Shown piece after piece: positions 4,425-5,410 of a stretch of DNA of 5,410 nt (its first letter is position 1; each line of letters opens with the position of its first letter). The notes under the pieces are model-generated. The model saw only the letters and a list, made by a program, of their open reading frames with translations. It was not told the origin of the DNA and made no database searches. A program made the position numbers and the translations under genes. This stretch comes from an uncultured Clostridia bacterium (GTDB lineage Bacteria > Bacillota > Clostridia > Christensenellales > Aristaeellaceae). The stretch is from positions 1 through 5,410 of the forward strand of contig CAKUFB010000191.1 of the NCBI GenBank assembly GCA_934647145.1. The letters run 5' to 3'.

Positions 4425-5410
4425 GTGGCAAAATCGAATTTCGCGGTCTTTGTTGACCTGGAAAACGCCGGCGGCAAGGAGTCCATGCTGACCAACATCA
4501 TCGAAAAGGTGAAGATCCGCGGCGACATCCTGCTGGGCAAGGTGTACGGCTACACCGACCGCTACAGTTACCTCAAGGAGTGCCTGCTGAGCAACACGTT
4601 CTCGGTCGTGCCCTCCCTGCGATATGGCAAGAATCAGAAAAACAACCTGGACATTCAGCTGGTGATCGACGCGATGGAGGTGGCCTACACCAACCCGCTC
4701 ATCGACAGCTTCTGCATCGTCTCGGGCGACAGCGACTACATGCCCCTGGTCGGGCGGCTCAAGAGCATGGGCAAGTACGTGCTGGGCATTTCCCGCTCGG
4801 AGGTGGCCAGCGGCATCTTCATCAAGGCCTGCAACGAGTTCATCTTCCTGGAGTCGGTCGCGGCCGTCAAGCAGCCCGCCCGCAAAAAGAACAAGAGCGG
4901 CGACGCGTCCGGCGACCCGGTCGCGGTGGACGAGATCGTCAAGCAGGTGGAGAACATCCTGCACGACGAGGACTCGCTCTACGCCAGCGAGCTCAAGGAC
5001 ACGCTGGTGCGCCTGCGCCCTGACTTCGACGAGCGCAACTACGGCTGCTCCACCTTTGGCAAGTTCATCTCCATGGTGACCGCCAAGAGCCCGCTGATCA
5101 AGTCCTGGACGGAAAACTCCGCGCTCATGGTCGGCCTGAACGCCGGCGACGACGCGTCTCCCGCCCCGCAGCTGAACAAGGACAACTGGCTGCCCGCCTT
5201 CCGCGACTGCCTGGCTCAGTTCAAGGACGACGGCTTCGAGCGCATCAACCCCTCCATCCTCAAGTCCTCCATACAGGCCGAGTATCCCGATTTCGACGAG
5301 CGCCAGATCGGCTTCAAGCGCTTCTCGGACATCATGAAGCGGCTTGAAAAGGAAGGCCTGCTGGTCGTGGAGATGGACGAGCAGCACACGATGCTGCTGA
5401 AGATCTGCTA
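4425..5410 (+). CDS. NYN (PIN-like) nuclease-domain protein with two LOTUS/OST-HTH domains, cut at window end
   Basis: The frame from GTG 4425 gives 328 residues and then TA at the window edge, so the next base probably completes TAA or TAG. Residues 6-145 form a NYN domain of the LabA/MARF1 type: FVDLEN (Asp11, Asn14), NNLDIQLVIDAM (Asp76) and VSGDSDYMPLVGRLKSMGK (Asp102, Asp104) supply the acidic metal site expected of an RNA nuclease. A Lys/Gly/Asp-rich linker (149-165) follows. Residues 168-238 and 254-327 are two helix-turn-helix-like LOTUS/OST-HTH modules, each with PDFDER, then a Tyr/Ile-Gly and an aromatic two to three residues later. LOTUS domains are known RNA binders, with reported preference for G-rich or quadruplex RNA. 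There are no signal peptide or membrane segments, so it is cytoplasmic. Start codon, 3-nt gap and ribosome binding site tie it to topB. Substrate is unknown; RNA cleavage is inferred from family. Confidence 0.88.
   Translation, partial: MAKSNFAVFVDLENAGGKESMLTNIIEKVKIRGDILLGKVYGYTDRYSYLKECLLSNTFSVVPSLRYGKNQKNNLDIQLVIDAMEVAYTNPLIDSFCIVSGDSDYMPLVGRLKSMGKYVLGISRSEVASGIFIKACNEFIFLESVAAVKQPARKKNKSGDASGDPVAVDEIVKQVENILHDEDSLYASELKDTLVRLRPDFDERNYGCSTFGKFISMVTAKSPLIKSWTENSALMVGLNAGDDASPAPQLNKDNWLPAFRDCLAQFKDDGFERINPSILKSSIQAEYPDFDERQIGFKRFSDIMKRLEKEGLLVVEMDEQHTMLLKIC

Noticed and set aside
3654..5387. Very long minus-strand open frame opposite topB and the NYN gene
   Set aside because: It spans two genes with clear conserved motifs on the plus strand and encodes composition-biased sequence; it arises from high GC content.

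Overview
The window is GC-rich and reads entirely rightward. It looks like a chromosomal segment of a high-GC bacterium, most plausibly a clostridial Bacillota. This rests on three things: strong GGAGG-type ribosome binding sites, a MurA with the usual bacterial active site, and a topoisomerase III with the ATDSGREGE / YPRTDSRYL signatures and single C-terminal zinc ribbon familiar from Gram-positive TopB. The taxonomic call is inference; no rRNA gene or species-specific marker is present.

Layout. Bases 1-83 hold the tail of whatever lies upstream plus a short leader with a small hairpin. Bases 84-1361 encode MurA, the first committed enzyme of peptidoglycan synthesis. Bases 1362-1763 are non-coding and unusually structured. 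A 170-bp element occurs twice (1379-1548 and 1594-1763; 11 differences, no indels), and each copy is a string of four perfect hairpins. The copies are joined by two near-identical 30-bp units, each with a further hairpin, and a diverged version of that hairpin sits directly after the murA stop. That gives eleven hairpins in about 400 bases, none followed by a T-run. All 11 substitutions between the two copies fall in loops or linkers, none in a stem arm.

Bases 1824-5410 are a tightly packed operon of three genes separated by 3-nt gaps: a Nudix hydrolase of the diadenosine-tetraphosphatase/MutT type, DNA topoisomerase III (topB), and a NYN-domain protein that starts at GTG and runs to the window edge. 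The last protein has a NYN (PIN-like) nuclease domain followed by two LOTUS/OST-HTH domains, a domain type associated with RNA binding. It appears complete except for the last base of its stop codon.

Working together. The operon couples nucleotide clean-up, a type IA topoisomerase acting on single-stranded nucleic acid, and a probable RNA nuclease with RNA-binding modules. No joint function can be read from the sequence, but the topB / NYN-LOTUS pairing and the hairpin array just upstream are the two places most likely to hold something undescribed.
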